From the NCBI GenBank assembly GCA_965232265.1, contig CBDDPH010000002.1:1116001-1180000 (forward strand): a stretch of DNA of 64,000 nt. Reading direction: 5' to 3'. Source of the DNA: VXRD01 sp965232265. Lineage in GTDB: Bacteria > Latescibacterota > UBA2968. The position numbers were made by a program, and so were the translations under genes. This document shows, piece by piece, positions 8,553 to 17,477 of this stretch (positions within the stretch are counted from its first letter, which is position 1; each line of letters opens with the position of its first letter). The notes beneath the pieces are model-generated. The model made no database searches. It was given only the letters and a program-made list of their open reading frames with translations, and was not told the DNA's origin.

Positions 8553-8795
8553 ATGCTAACTACATATATCCAATCAGCTATGAAACACGCAAGATACGAG
8601 ATCCTCGATGATCAAATGTTTTATGGAGAAATTGTGGGCTTTCAAGGCGTGTATGCCAATGCGGATACTCTAGAGATGTGTCGCGAGGAATTGCAATCTG
8701 TGCTCGAAGGTTGGATCATTCTTGGCTTGAGGATGGGACATTCGCTTCCGGAGGTGGATGGGGTGCGTTTGGATGCAGTATTGGAGTCCGTGTGA
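8553..8795 (+). CDS. hicB: HicB-family antitoxin
   Basis: An 80-residue antitoxin with the HicB half-RNase-H fold: FYGEIVGFQGVYANADTLEMCREELQSVLEGWI is the family core (quoted in parts FYGEIVGFQGVYANADT and CREELQSVLEGW). HicB binds and masks the HicA mRNA interferase and usually represses the operon. The protein is short and lacks the C-terminal DNA-binding domain of longer HicB proteins, so transcriptional autoregulation may be weak or rely on the complex. Antitoxin first, toxin second, is the less common gene order. The stop codon overlaps the toxin start (TGATG), giving translational coupling. Confidence 0.85.
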   Translation: MLTTYIQSAMKHARYEILDDQMFYGEIVGFQGVYANADTLEMCREELQSVLEGWIILGLRMGHSLPEVDGVRLDAVLESV

Positions 8796-9013
8796 TGCCC
8801 AAATTTGGGCCAATTAGTCGCCGCAATCTAATTCGCTATTTGAGGCAACTGGGATTTGAAGGTCCATATCCTGGAGGCAAGCACCATTATATGATTCGAG
8901 AAACAACACGTCTTGCCATTCCCAATCCGCATCGGAGTGATATCGATCGTGGGCTTTTGCTCAGAATTTTGCAGCAAGCGGATATCAGTCGAGCAATTTG
9001 GGAAAGCCTGTAG
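8795..9013 (+). CDS. hicA: HicA-family mRNA interferase toxin
   Basis: A 72-residue protein with a double-stranded RNA-binding-like fold. FGPISRRNLIRYLRQLGFE is followed by GGKHHYMI, which carries the catalytic His of HicA in the G-x-K-H-H context, and by AIPNPHRSDIDRGLLLRIL. HicA cleaves mRNA independently of the ribosome when free of HicB. The start at 8795 shares its A with the hicB stop (TGATG); a longer reading from 8678 would lie inside hicB and is rejected. The next gene begins 48 bp downstream on the same strand but is unrelated. Confidence 0.88.
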   Translation: MPKFGPISRRNLIRYLRQLGFEGPYPGGKHHYMIRETTRLAIPNPHRSDIDRGLLLRILQQADISRAIWESL

Positions 9014-9060
9014 CACGTCAAAAAATTTTCAATAAAAATAAATTCAGAAAGGATATCCGT

Positions 9061-10458
9061 ATGAGCAAACCGAATATTTTGATGATTATAACCGATCAGC
9101 AGCGGTGGGATGCGCTGAGTTGTGTGAGCGACTGGCTGGAGACGCCCAATATGGATCGCATTGCGGCCGAGGGCGTGCGGTTTTCAAATTGCGTGACCAA
9201 TTCCCCGGTGTGTATTCCAACGCGGTTGAGTCTGGCTACCGGGCACTATCCGCACAATACGGGTGTGTGGGATAATCAGAACCACACGTTATCGCCAGAT
9301 TGTCCAACGTGGATGCAGGCGGTGCGCGATGCGGGGTATCGCACAAGTCTGTTTGGCAAGACGCATTTACATCCGCACGGAGGCGATTTGAGAGATCGCG
9401 AACATCTGATGCACAGTTATGGGCTTGATGATGTGGATGAAATTGGCGGGCCGAGGGCGAGCGCGCGATGTCTGTCGTATATGACGGCGATGTGGGAAGA
9501 GAAGGGATTGTGGGCAGCGTATAAGGCAGATTTCGACGAGCGGTTTAGCAATAAGCCCTGGGTGACGCGGCCATCCACATTGCCCTTTGAGGATTACGCA
9601 GATGTGTATGTGGGACAGCAGGCAAAAAAGTACCTGGCGGGATATGACCGCGATCAGCCGTGGTTTTGCTGGGTGAGCTTTGGTGGGCCGCACGAACCGT
9701 GGGATACGCCAGAGCCCCATTATAGCCGGTATAACCCGGAAGATATGCCCGATCCAGTTGCGGCGCCAGAGGATGACCGCGAGCGTCCAAGGGGGTTGTT
9801 AGACGCCAAGCAAAAGATACCGTTTGAACCGGGGGAAGAGAAATTGTTGCGCGCAAATTACGCGGGTAATGTCGCGTTGATCGACGATCAGATTGGCGAG
9901 ATTTTCGATGTGATTGAACAGCGCGGCGAGATGGATAATACGGTCGTTGTGCTGACGTCGGATCACGGCGAGATGAATGGGGATTACGGTTTTATTTACA
10001 AGAGCAATCTCTTAAATGGCGCGGTGCGGGTTCCCCTGTTGATTCGCACGCCCGAGACGGCGAGTGGCGATGTCGCTGGGGCTGTGTGCGACAGTCCGAT
10101 TGAGTGGTTTGATGTGGGACCGACGCTGGTCGCGCTCGCAGGTGGAGAACTGAATTTCAGACAGTTTGCCAAATCGGCCTGTCCCGTTCTGGAAGATCCA
10201 ACGCGAGAACACCGCGCAGAAGCGATATCGGAATACGGCGGGGAAATTATGTTGTTGAATCGCGAATGGAAAATTGTGCTGAATCGCGAGGGACAGCCCT
10301 ATTTGCTTTTCAATGTGCAAGAAGATCCCGGTGAGGTGAATAATCTCGCGGGTTTGCCCGAGATGGCCGAGCTTGAGAATCAACTGCGCCTGCGGATTCT
10401 CGATCGCGTGGCTTCGTCACAGGTTTTGTCGGGGGCGCATTTTGCGTTGGGGACATGA
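9061..10458 (+). CDS. Type I sulfatase, cytoplasmic-looking
   Basis: A 465-residue sulfatase of the alkaline-phosphatase superfamily. The start at 9061 follows AAAGGAT and opens directly with the metal-site strand PNILMIITDQQRWDALS. The nucleophile motif is CIPTR in NSPVCIPTRLSLATGHYPHNTG, of the form C-x-P-x-R that formylglycine-generating enzyme converts at the Cys. The second metal site is VVLTSDHGEMNGDYG. No signal peptide or lipobox is present. The TDQQ start places it near the choline-sulfatase/arylsulfatase-like group, but the substrate cannot be told. It is followed 9 bp later by a second sulfatase, surely in the same transcript. No formylglycine-generating enzyme gene is in the window. 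Confidence 0.92.
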   Translation: MSKPNILMIITDQQRWDALSCVSDWLETPNMDRIAAEGVRFSNCVTNSPVCIPTRLSLATGHYPHNTGVWDNQNHTLSPDCPTWMQAVRDAGYRTSLFGKTHLHPHGGDLRDREHLMHSYGLDDVDEIGGPRASARCLSYMTAMWEEKGLWAAYKADFDERFSNKPWVTRPSTLPFEDYADVYVGQQAKKYLAGYDRDQPWFCWVSFGGPHEPWDTPEPHYSRYNPEDMPDPVAAPEDDRERPRGLLDAKQKIPFEPGEEKLLRANYAGNVALIDDQIGEIFDVIEQRGEMDNTVVVLTSDHGEMNGDYGFIYKSNLLNGAVRVPLLIRTPETASGDVAGAVCDSPIEWFDVGPTLVALAGGELNFRQFAKSACPVLEDPTREHRAEAISEYGGEIMLLNREWKIVLNREGQPYLLFNVQEDPGEVNNLAGLPEMAELENQLRLRILDRVASSQVLSGAHFALGT

Positions 10459-10467
10459 GGAGAGATT

Positions 10468-11961
10468 ATGTTTAATGGCAAGCCCCATATCATTTTTGTC
10501 ATCACCGATCAGCAGCGTTTTGATACCATTCAGGCTTGGGGATATGATTACATGGTTACGCCCACGCTGGATCGGCTCGCGCGTGAGAGTGTGTCGTTTC
10601 GCCAGGCGTATTGTCCCGGTGCGACGTGTGTGGCGTCGCGGGCGGCGATTTTTACGGGTATGTACCCGCATACGACGGGCGTTTATAGTTTTGATCACTG
10701 GGCAAATCACCGCAACTGGGTGCAGGATTTATCGGATGCGGGCTACTATTGCGTGAATATTGGCAAGATGCACCTTACGCCGCGCGATGTTCCCGGGGGA
10801 TTTCACGAGCGCGTTATTGTGGAAAATCCCACCAATAAGGCGCTGGATGGCGGTGGGGCAGATGACGATTGGGGCAGGTACATGACGTTTCACAATGTGA
10901 AGCGGCCCAATGATCGCAATAAGGCAGATCCCGAGTGGCTCAATAAGTGTCAGGGGGTTGTGTGGCATGAAGAGGAGCGGTTTCACAGCGATGTGTTTAT
11001 CGGTAATTCCGCGTTGAACTGGATTCGCAATCACCAGGGCGATAAACCGCTGTTTTTGCAGGTCGGATTTACAGGACCCCACGAGCCATGGGATCCCTTG
11101 CCGCGGCATCTGGATCTGTATCGCGGCCGAGATATGCCGCCGCGTGTAAAGCGGGATGGGGAGTTGGAAGAGAAGCCACCGCAACATGCGGCGCATCTGG
11201 ATATGCACGCGACGACGGATCACGAGTCGCAAATCGACTTGCGCGGGCGCACAGATGATGAACTCGCCGAGATGAAGCGGCATTATTACGGGAATATTTC
11301 GACGGTTGATGAAAAGCTGGGCGAGATGCTGGATGCCCTGCAAGCGCGGGGGTGGTTGGAGAATAGTTTGTTGATTTTTTGTTCTGATCACGGCGAGATG
11401 CTGGGCGATCACGGGCTGGCGTATAAGTGGTTGATGTACGATCCGATTGTGCATATTCCGCTGATGATTCGCACGCCGCAATCTGTTGATCAGCCCGGCG
11501 AAACGGGCGATCTGGTTTCGCTTATGGATCTGGGACCGACGATTTTAGAGGCTGCAGGGGTAGCTGTTCCGACCTATTTGGAGGGCCGCTCTTTGATGCC
11601 GTATTTGAATGGGGAGACGCCCGTGCCTCGAAAATACGTTTTTTGCGAGGACAACTATCAGATTATGATGCGGTCACAGACCCATAAGATGGTGTATTAT
11701 ATCGGGCAAACAGAAGGCGAGTTGTACGACTTAAACCGCGATCCCGGCGAGTTGTGGAATGTTTGGGATAAGGCTGAATACGCCGATGTAAAAGGCGAGA
11801 TGTTTGCGGATTTGCTCAGTTGGATGGCGACGAGCAATTATTACAATGCCGGATACAAACGCCAGCGCAGCAAGCAATACGGCATGCGATGGCCTTCGGA
11901 AAACGACGCGTATTTACACGGGCGCAAAGGACAGCCAAAACCCCGAGTTGTCGATTTGTAG
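10468..11961 (+). CDS. Type I sulfatase, second of a tandem pair
   Basis: A 497-residue sulfatase 9 bp downstream of the first, after GAGGAGAG. It opens with PHIIFVITDQQRFDTIQAWG. The active site is CVASR in GATCVASRAAIFTGMYPHTTG, the C-x-A-x-R variant also accepted by formylglycine-generating enzyme. The C-terminal metal motif is LLIFCSDHGEMLGDHG. No signal peptide is seen. The two tandem enzymes are clearly different in sequence and so probably remove sulfates at different positions of one substrate. The C-terminal 60 residues, with many Tyr, Arg and Lys (SNYYNAGYKRQRSKQYGMRW), extend beyond the core. Confidence 0.92.
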   Translation: MFNGKPHIIFVITDQQRFDTIQAWGYDYMVTPTLDRLARESVSFRQAYCPGATCVASRAAIFTGMYPHTTGVYSFDHWANHRNWVQDLSDAGYYCVNIGKMHLTPRDVPGGFHERVIVENPTNKALDGGGADDDWGRYMTFHNVKRPNDRNKADPEWLNKCQGVVWHEEERFHSDVFIGNSALNWIRNHQGDKPLFLQVGFTGPHEPWDPLPRHLDLYRGRDMPPRVKRDGELEEKPPQHAAHLDMHATTDHESQIDLRGRTDDELAEMKRHYYGNISTVDEKLGEMLDALQARGWLENSLLIFCSDHGEMLGDHGLAYKWLMYDPIVHIPLMIRTPQSVDQPGETGDLVSLMDLGPTILEAAGVAVPTYLEGRSLMPYLNGETPVPRKYVFCEDNYQIMMRSQTHKMVYYIGQTEGELYDLNRDPGELWNVWDKAEYADVKGEMFADLLSWMATSNYYNAGYKRQRSKQYGMRWPSENDAYLHGRKGQPKPRVVDL

Positions 11962-11999
11962 ATATAGTTGCCATGAAATGATCAGAAGTTATTGCAAAA

Positions 12000-13622
12000 T
12001 CAAAACTCGTCCAACCGCTTCCGGAGTCTTGCTGTTTCAAGTGTGTTCTCTGATGCGACGGATGACGGCATCATATCTAAAATTTGACGTGCTTTTTTAG
12101 GTTGGTTTCTGTCGAGTAACGCTGTCGCATACACCAGGTATGGCTGGGCGGTTTCGGCTTTCACGGGCTGAGAATCAAACTGCGTAAAAACGCGTTCCGC
12201 TGTTGCGAGGTCATCCATCGTTATCAGATAGTCTATGAGTTGGCTTGCCAATGCGCCAGATCCCGGCTGGGCATCAAAGGCTCTTTTCAAGTGTGAAAGT
12301 GCCGCGTCACGCTCGCCTGTTGACCACAGCAACGCGCTTTCTCTCAACGCATAAATAACCTTGTAACGCGGATGGGCAGGCAGGATAACGCGAAAATACG
12401 TCCGCCCTTCATCGTAGTCGAATAGCGGTTCCGGAGACCCATTTTCTGCCATCCGACGGCGAATTTTGGGCAGTCCTGTTCCCCGGCTTTCGGCCAGTCT
12501 CAATTCTTTCAAAAACTCACCTATTCGGCGATTTCGCGCAGGTACAGGCGGTACAACGCCATCCCGAACGAGATGATGTGCCTCAATGCCTTGAAGTGGG
12601 CCCGGATAACTGATTATCTCCATGCGATCCGGGTATAGATATATCTTCGTGGGTTCGCGCAGGTTGTCATAAGAACGATGATATACGGCGTTGACGACCG
12701 CTTCCTCCATCGCTTCGTAGGGATATGTGACCGTGCGATCTACTTCGGCCTCTCGCGGTCGTTTTTTTAGCATAACGTCTGTGAGTGAATTGAGGTGGTC
12801 CAAAGTGAGTTTGATCTGTTCGTTGAGCGGGCCAGTAATTATTCTCTCTTCAATTAAATCGCCTCCCACATCGTCACCGAACTGCACAATCTCGATTCGC
12901 GCACCGTCAAAGAAACTATCCGGGGTCTCGTTGAAGAACAGGATGGCTGCGTTGCGCGGCGCGTAGTGGTCATTGAGGCGGACGACAATTCGCATCCGCT
13001 GATACAGGTCGATATCTGCGACATTCGTTCCGGTCTGTATCAAGTCGCTTCGCACATCCGAAAGAAATCGGCGGACCAACGTAGGAGATATGTCCTCGAC
13101 TTTGGCGACCAGGCTGCGCCGGTCGTCGAACGGTATCCGTGCTGTTTGCTCTATGAGTTGGGTGCGTATTTCACCCCTCGCTTCGACAGTGCTGGAGCCT
13201 TGCCGCCCGTAGTATTCCCGTTCGCCGCTGCGTCCGCGTTTCGGAGCTTGATAGGGCCGATTATCGCCGCCGGGTGCCCAAATAATCAGTATCCTCTCAC
13301 CGCGGTATGTTTCGGGGAATACGAGTGGCTGATATATGGGATCAATGCGATTACACTGCCCGTATATCTCTCTTTGGACGTGATCGAGATCGAGATGACC
13401 AAGACCACGCGGGGGCAATATAGGGAGGCCCTGTTCGTCTGTGTCGATACCCAGGATGACATACCCGCCGTTTAGATTGAGCAAATCATTCGCAAATGCA
13501 CACACGCTCCGAACGACCGATTCCTTTACGGCGTCATTCCAGGTCGCTTTGAACTCTCTGCGGTTGTCTTCAACCGATCTGGCGTGGATCAGATTATCAA
13601 TATTGATTGGCACACCTTGCAT
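12000..13622 (-). CDS. AlbA_2 (Schlafen-like) / GHKL ATPase-like protein with C-terminal TPR
   Basis: A 540-residue protein of the COG2865 type, often labelled RecG-like or ATP-binding transcriptional regulator. Residues 10-120 form the AlbA_2 nucleic-acid-binding domain (EFKATWNDAVKESVVRSVCA, GGYVILGIDTDEQG). The middle holds the helix EAMEEAVVNAVYHRSYDN and strand IYLYPDRMEIISYPGP, typical of the degenerate GHKL/HATPase_c_4 domain. Residues 415-540 are helical repeats of TPR type (ALRESALLWSTGERDAALSH, LIDYLITMDDLATAERVF). Members have been proposed to act as regulators or in phage defence. AAGGA precedes the ATG. It stands alone between convergent neighbours, and no defence partner is adjacent. 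Confidence 0.78.
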   Translation of the reverse strand: MQGVPINIDNLIHARSVEDNRREFKATWNDAVKESVVRSVCAFANDLLNLNGGYVILGIDTDEQGLPILPPRGLGHLDLDHVQREIYGQCNRIDPIYQPLVFPETYRGERILIIWAPGGDNRPYQAPKRGRSGEREYYGRQGSSTVEARGEIRTQLIEQTARIPFDDRRSLVAKVEDISPTLVRRFLSDVRSDLIQTGTNVADIDLYQRMRIVVRLNDHYAPRNAAILFFNETPDSFFDGARIEIVQFGDDVGGDLIEERIITGPLNEQIKLTLDHLNSLTDVMLKKRPREAEVDRTVTYPYEAMEEAVVNAVYHRSYDNLREPTKIYLYPDRMEIISYPGPLQGIEAHHLVRDGVVPPVPARNRRIGEFLKELRLAESRGTGLPKIRRRMAENGSPEPLFDYDEGRTYFRVILPAHPRYKVIYALRESALLWSTGERDAALSHLKRAFDAQPGSGALASQLIDYLITMDDLATAERVFTQFDSQPVKAETAQPYLVYATALLDRNQPKKARQILDMMPSSVASENTLETARLRKRLDEF

Positions 13623-13774
13623 GGGATCCTTAACCTGTGATACTGCGAGTAGTTTTGCGAAGGCGAACGCTTCTGTTCATTATATGCGATCACAGCAAAA
13701 AGTCAATGCCCTCTGGATGATTTTTTGACTGAACTACAGACTGGATCGTAGAGAAGTATATTGACCGATCAACG

Positions 13775-13811
13775 AAAAAAAGCCCTCCTGAAAAAGACAG
13801 GAGGGCTTTTG
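13775..13811 (-). terminator. Rho-independent terminator of the beta-helix gene
   Basis: Read on the minus strand, AAAAGCCCTCCTG, loop TCTTTTT, CAGGAGGGCTTTTTTT gives a 9-10-bp GC-rich stem followed by seven T. It lies 40 bp past the stop of the beta-helix gene. The A/T runs on both sides would let it also act in the other direction. Confidence 0.85.
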
Positions 13812-13847
13812 TATTTAATATTTCCTTTTTTTTTACAAAGGAATGAC

Positions 13848-14966
13848 TTATCGCGTGTCTTCGATTTCGGCGTGGAGATTGCCCGATAGGTCGTTGTTAT
13901 TGAGGTGTATGCGGTCGGCTTTTTCGCCGATGTGAACACCGATGCGCTGTGTTGCTGTTTCGTCATTGCCAATGCGATTATTTGTGAAGGTCAGGTCGTG
14001 GGTTTCGCCCAGGATGCGTATGCCGTAGCCTTTGTTTTTGTCGCCGTTGTCGAGTATCTGATTGTTCTCAAAGGTGTTTCGATGCCCGCCCATGGGTTCG
14101 GATTCGTTGCGGAAGAGGATGCCTTCACAGCCGTTGCGCAATGATCGGTTGTTGGAAAACAGATTGTCGGTGTCTTTGTGACCAATGGAGATGCCCGTGT
14201 CGCCATTGCCGATGAGGTCGTTGTTTTCAAAGACGCCGTGTTTGACGCGCCAGCACAGGAAGAGGCCAATGCGCCCGTTGTTTTCCGAGCGGCAGTTGCG
14301 GATGATGGGATGCTGGCTGCCACTGCCCGGGTGCAGGCCCAGGTGGGTATTGCCCGTGCAGGTGCAGTTTTCGACTGTGACGTGCTGGCTCTGCTGGAAG
14401 CTGATGCCATCGCCGTGATAGTTTTTGATCGCGCAGTTTTGCAGGGTCGTATGGTGCCCGCGGTAGAGGAATATGCCGGCGCCGCGGCAACCGTTGAGGT
14501 GCGGGTTGTTTTCCCGGTTGCCATCTACAGTCAGATTTTCGATTCGGGCATTTTCGATGTGGTAGCCGCTGATGACCGGAAAGGTGGTTGCAGCACGCGC
14601 ATTGCGAGAGACGAGGTAGTCGCCCCCCATGGGCACATTGACGCCAAAGGTATTGTCCTTTTGCCAGAGGATGGTGCCGACGGCGGTGTGAAATCCACCG
14701 CCCTGATCATCTGTGATGCTGACGCCATAGCCCACTTTGAATCCATCGGAATTTTCAAGGGTGATCTGTTCTTCGCCAAAATCCCCGTCGAGGATGAGTG
14801 AGGTCTCAACGCCGTCTGCCTTCCGCAATATGGTATTTTCTCCCTGTCCTTTGACCGTGATATCGCTGCGAAGATGGAGTGCGTCGTGCATGATGTACGT
14901 GCCGGATAGGATTTCAACCGTGCCTTTGCCGAGCGCGGCGATGTAATCAATTGCTGCTTGCAGCAC
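13848..14966 (-). CDS. Right-handed parallel beta-helix protein, 5' end frameshifted
   Basis: The readable frame starts at a GTG (14966) and gives 372 residues of pectate-lyase-like coils: AIDYIAALGKGTVEILSGTY, then many NCT/NNxxxNG turns such as ENCTCTGNTHLGLHP, FENNDLIGNGDTGISIGH and FTNNRIGNDETATQR. Such folds bind or cleave polysaccharide. The repeat set matches the NosD/Beta_helix (CASH) type, for which catalytic residues cannot be named from sequence alone. No signal peptide exists. The natural start is probably the ATG at 15031, whose codons read sensibly until about 14970 and then lose frame. It shares a strand with the oxidoreductase just upstream and is followed by a strong terminator. 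Confidence 0.75.
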   Translation of the reverse strand: MLQAAIDYIAALGKGTVEILSGTYIMHDALHLRSDITVKGQGENTILRKADGVETSLILDGDFGEEQITLENSDGFKVGYGVSITDDQGGGFHTAVGTILWQKDNTFGVNVPMGGDYLVSRNARAATTFPVISGYHIENARIENLTVDGNRENNPHLNGCRGAGIFLYRGHHTTLQNCAIKNYHGDGISFQQSQHVTVENCTCTGNTHLGLHPGSGSQHPIIRNCRSENNGRIGLFLCWRVKHGVFENNDLIGNGDTGISIGHKDTDNLFSNNRSLRNGCEGILFRNESEPMGGHRNTFENNQILDNGDKNKGYGIRILGETHDLTFTNNRIGNDETATQRIGVHIGEKADRIHLNNNDLSGNLHAEIEDTR

Positions 14967-15031
14967 GTGCGGTTGTCATTGCCGGTGATGTCGGCGTTTT
15001 TTTGTCCGACGGTGATGTGTAAGCCAGTCAT
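14967..15031 (-). other. Detached N-terminal codons of the beta-helix gene
   Basis: From the ATG at 15031 the frame reads MTGLHITVGQKNADITGNDN and then R, where the next expected segment, VLQAAIDYIAALG, is found one frame off, starting at 14966. One missing or two extra bases in CCGCACGTGCTG (minus strand) explain it. Whether this is a sequencing error or a real lesion cannot be told. A run of seven A in the minus-strand sequence (about 14998-15004) is nearby, but the peptide stays sensible past it. Confidence 0.55.
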
Positions 15032-15041
15032 GAGAAGTCTC

Positions 15042-16085
15042 CTAATCCATGCGGATTTCCCGCCCGGTTTCGCCGCTTTCGAGCACGGCTTCCATCATTT
15101 GTTGCACCTGGTATCCGTGGCGCAGGGGTGCTTCGCAGGTTTTGCCATCGAGGATGCAGTCGATAAAGTGCCCCGCAATGCGGTCCCACGCCTGGGTTGC
15201 AAGCGGGATATCAACGGCGATGTCGTGCGGGACGCCGTCCTGTGTTTTGTAGAGTTTGAGCGGGCGGAATTGCGCGCCGGCTTCGTCGCCAAAGAGCTCG
15301 ATCTGGAGTTCGTTGGGCTGGTGCGATGCCCAGAAGCTTTCGACCTGAAGACCGGCGCCGTTTTCAAAGCGGATGAATCCGCCGGCATAGTCGTCAGCGG
15401 CGTATTGTTCATAGGTGCTGCGCGGGACTTGTCTAAAGCCCCAGTAGCCGCGTCCGCGCGGTCCAAATTTCGCGCCGCACACGCCTGTGACGGTGGCGGG
15501 TTTGGGCATGCCGAGCAAGTACCATACGGCGTCGAGGACGTGGACGCCCATGTCGCGGAATGCGCCGCCGCCTTTTTGGATGAATCCGAAATTCCACGCG
15601 GGGATGCCGCTTCGGCGTATGCTGCGGGCGCGGGCGTAGTAGAGGTCGCCAAAATAGCCTTCGTGCGCGAGTTTTCCGAGGTATTGGCACTGGTCGGAAA
15701 ATCGGGTGGAGAGCGACATCATGTTGACGACGCCAGATGCTTCGGCGGCTTCCACGAGTTCTTGTGCTGCACGCTCAGAATCCGATAGCGGTTTGGTGAC
15801 CATGACGTGTTTGTCGTTTTTGACGGCTTCGAGTGCGACGGGTACATGCCACTGGTTTGGCGTGCCTACAAATACCGCGTCGATGTCGGGGGCTTTACAC
15901 ATCTCTTTGTAATCGGTGTAGAATTTTTGTTCGCCGGGCAATTCGCGGGCAAATTCTTCCATTCTTTCGGGGATCAGGTCGCATAGTGCGACGACTTCGC
16001 CACGATCATTTTTCGCAAGGGCGCGGCCATTGGGTTTTCCAATGCCCATACCCACGACACATACGCGGACTTTTTTTTCTGGCAT
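15042..16085 (-). CDS. Gfo/Idh/MocA family oxidoreductase
   Basis: A 347-residue NAD(P)-binding oxidoreductase beginning after AGGAG. The Rossmann motif is VCVVGMGIGKPNGRALAKND. The usual E-K-P is T-K-P here (HVMVTKPLSDSERAAQ); the lysine is kept. The C-terminal domain contains GGGAFRDMGVHVLDAVWYLLG, the common G-G-x-x-x-D-x-G-x-H motif for substrate binding and catalysis. It precedes the beta-helix gene by 10 bp and is likely cotranscribed with it, which suggests a role in processing a sugar freed from a polysaccharide. Substrate unknown. Confidence 0.9.
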   Translation of the reverse strand: MPEKKVRVCVVGMGIGKPNGRALAKNDRGEVVALCDLIPERMEEFARELPGEQKFYTDYKEMCKAPDIDAVFVGTPNQWHVPVALEAVKNDKHVMVTKPLSDSERAAQELVEAAEASGVVNMMSLSTRFSDQCQYLGKLAHEGYFGDLYYARARSIRRSGIPAWNFGFIQKGGGAFRDMGVHVLDAVWYLLGMPKPATVTGVCGAKFGPRGRGYWGFRQVPRSTYEQYAADDYAGGFIRFENGAGLQVESFWASHQPNELQIELFGDEAGAQFRPLKLYKTQDGVPHDIAVDIPLATQAWDRIAGHFIDCILDGKTCEAPLRHGYQVQQMMEAVLESGETGREIRMD

Positions 16086-16190
16086 GATGCACTCCTGTTG
16101 TTAAATTGGATTGGTTTTGAAAATGCGCCCTGTATTATGCAAAAAAAATAGGGTTTTACCAATATAATTTCATGGAAAGGACATGGTGTT

Positions 16191-17315
16191 ATGCTCACTC
16201 TGGAAGGTTGTCGTAATCGGCAGCAGCGATTTCGAGCGCGTCTCTCCGAGGAGGGGATTGATGCGGTTATTATTACAGATTATCGGGATATCTATTATTT
16301 GACCGGCGTGCTTTTGTCGGCATACCCGTCTTTTTCTTTTCCCGCGCTTCTGTATTTGGAGACCGATGGGGGTTCATGGCTGGCGTCAACGACTGACGAA
16401 GGGGATGTGGCTGTGGATGAGCGCGTGGTGTACGATTCGCATGTGCTCTATACGATGAATCCCGATCCGATGCGCTTGCTGAATGCGGCTGTGGCGCAGA
16501 AGTTGCGCGGTTGTCGGGGTATTTCTCGTTTGGGCTGGCAGCAAGAAGCCACGCCCAAGTTGCTCGCCGATACAGTGGCAGATGCTCTGGGTGGCGAATG
16601 GGTGGGGATAGACGATTTGCTGATTGCACAGCAGATGAGCAAGGATGCCGATGAAGTTGCGATGTTGCAAAAGGCGATTGATATTAACTTGCGGGCTTAT
16701 GACCGCGTGCAAGAGGTGATTGCGCCAGGCGTGAATGAACTGGATGTGCTCGCGGCGGGGCAGCAGGTCGCGCTGAATGCAGCGGGTGAGGTGTTGCACC
16801 ACGGGGGTGATTATCAGTGCGGGCAATTGGGCGGATTGGCCAGAGATCGGATTATTGAAGATGGGGAGTTGTATGTTATTGACGCACAGACAGAGTATCA
16901 CGGGTACTGGTCCGATCTGTGCCGCACGTTTGCGGTGGGCGATCCCACGGATTTGCAGGCGTCGGTGTACGATCTCTTGAAAGCTATTTTAGAGGATGTT
17001 CCCAATCTGGTAAAGCCCGGTGGCCGGGGAACCGCACTGTGGCATACCATTGATGAGAGAATCCGCGAGCATCCCCATCTGTCCGATATTGGACTGATAC
17101 ACCACGCGGGGCACGGCGTGGGGATTCGCGCACACGAGCCGCCCGATTTGAACCGGGACAGAGAGGGTATTTTTGAGGTGGGCACGGTCTTTTCCTGTGA
17201 ACCGGGTGCGTATAGTGCAGCATTGAACGGGGGCATTCGGTTGGAGAATACATTTTTGGTCACGGAAGACGGTGTGCAGAATCTGACGGATTATCCACTG
17301 GTTTTGAAGCGGTGA
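16191..17315 (+). CDS. M24 family metallopeptidase (Xaa-Pro aminopeptidase/creatinase-like)
   Basis: A 374-residue pita-bread-fold enzyme, probably cytoplasmic. Residues 1-130 are a creatinase-type N-terminal domain (RQQRFRARLSEEGIDAVIIT, DIYYLTGVL). The catalytic domain carries the five metal ligands of dimetal M24 peptidases: Asp in YVIDAQTEYHGYWSD and its second Asp in the same block, His in HHAGHGVGIRAHEPPD, Glu in FSCEPGAY and Glu in GIRLENTFLV. With all ligands present it is more likely a peptidase (Xaa-Pro cleavage) than creatinase, which lacks metal. It diverges from the oxidoreductase at 16085 and has no obvious operon partner. Confidence 0.88.
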   Translation: MLTLEGCRNRQQRFRARLSEEGIDAVIITDYRDIYYLTGVLLSAYPSFSFPALLYLETDGGSWLASTTDEGDVAVDERVVYDSHVLYTMNPDPMRLLNAAVAQKLRGCRGISRLGWQQEATPKLLADTVADALGGEWVGIDDLLIAQQMSKDADEVAMLQKAIDINLRAYDRVQEVIAPGVNELDVLAAGQQVALNAAGEVLHHGGDYQCGQLGGLARDRIIEDGELYVIDAQTEYHGYWSDLCRTFAVGDPTDLQASVYDLLKAILEDVPNLVKPGGRGTALWHTIDERIREHPHLSDIGLIHHAGHGVGIRAHEPPDLNRDREGIFEVGTVFSCEPGAYSAALNGGIRLENTFLVTEDGVQNLTDYPLVLKR

Positions 17316-17370
17316 GACGTGTGAAGAAAAAATTTAACGCAATGGCATATCATAAAATCGTGTTGGGGCG

Positions 17371-17432
17371 GGTTGAACTGCCCTGAGATACGGCCAGTCA
17401 TGCTCGATTTACTCGCCTTCATACCCCGCTCT
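17371..17432. repeat. Repeat A copy (truncated)
   Basis: The segment from GGTTGAACTGCCCTGAGATA through CATGCTCGATTTACTCGCC to CCCCGCTC is the reverse complement of the longer element at 22386-22480 with an internal part missing. It sits between convergent genes in a 160-bp gap that holds no other feature. Confidence 0.65.
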
Positions 17433-17477
17433 AAACCCGCCCGTACTCGGTGGTCACTGGGAAAATGGAATTGTATC

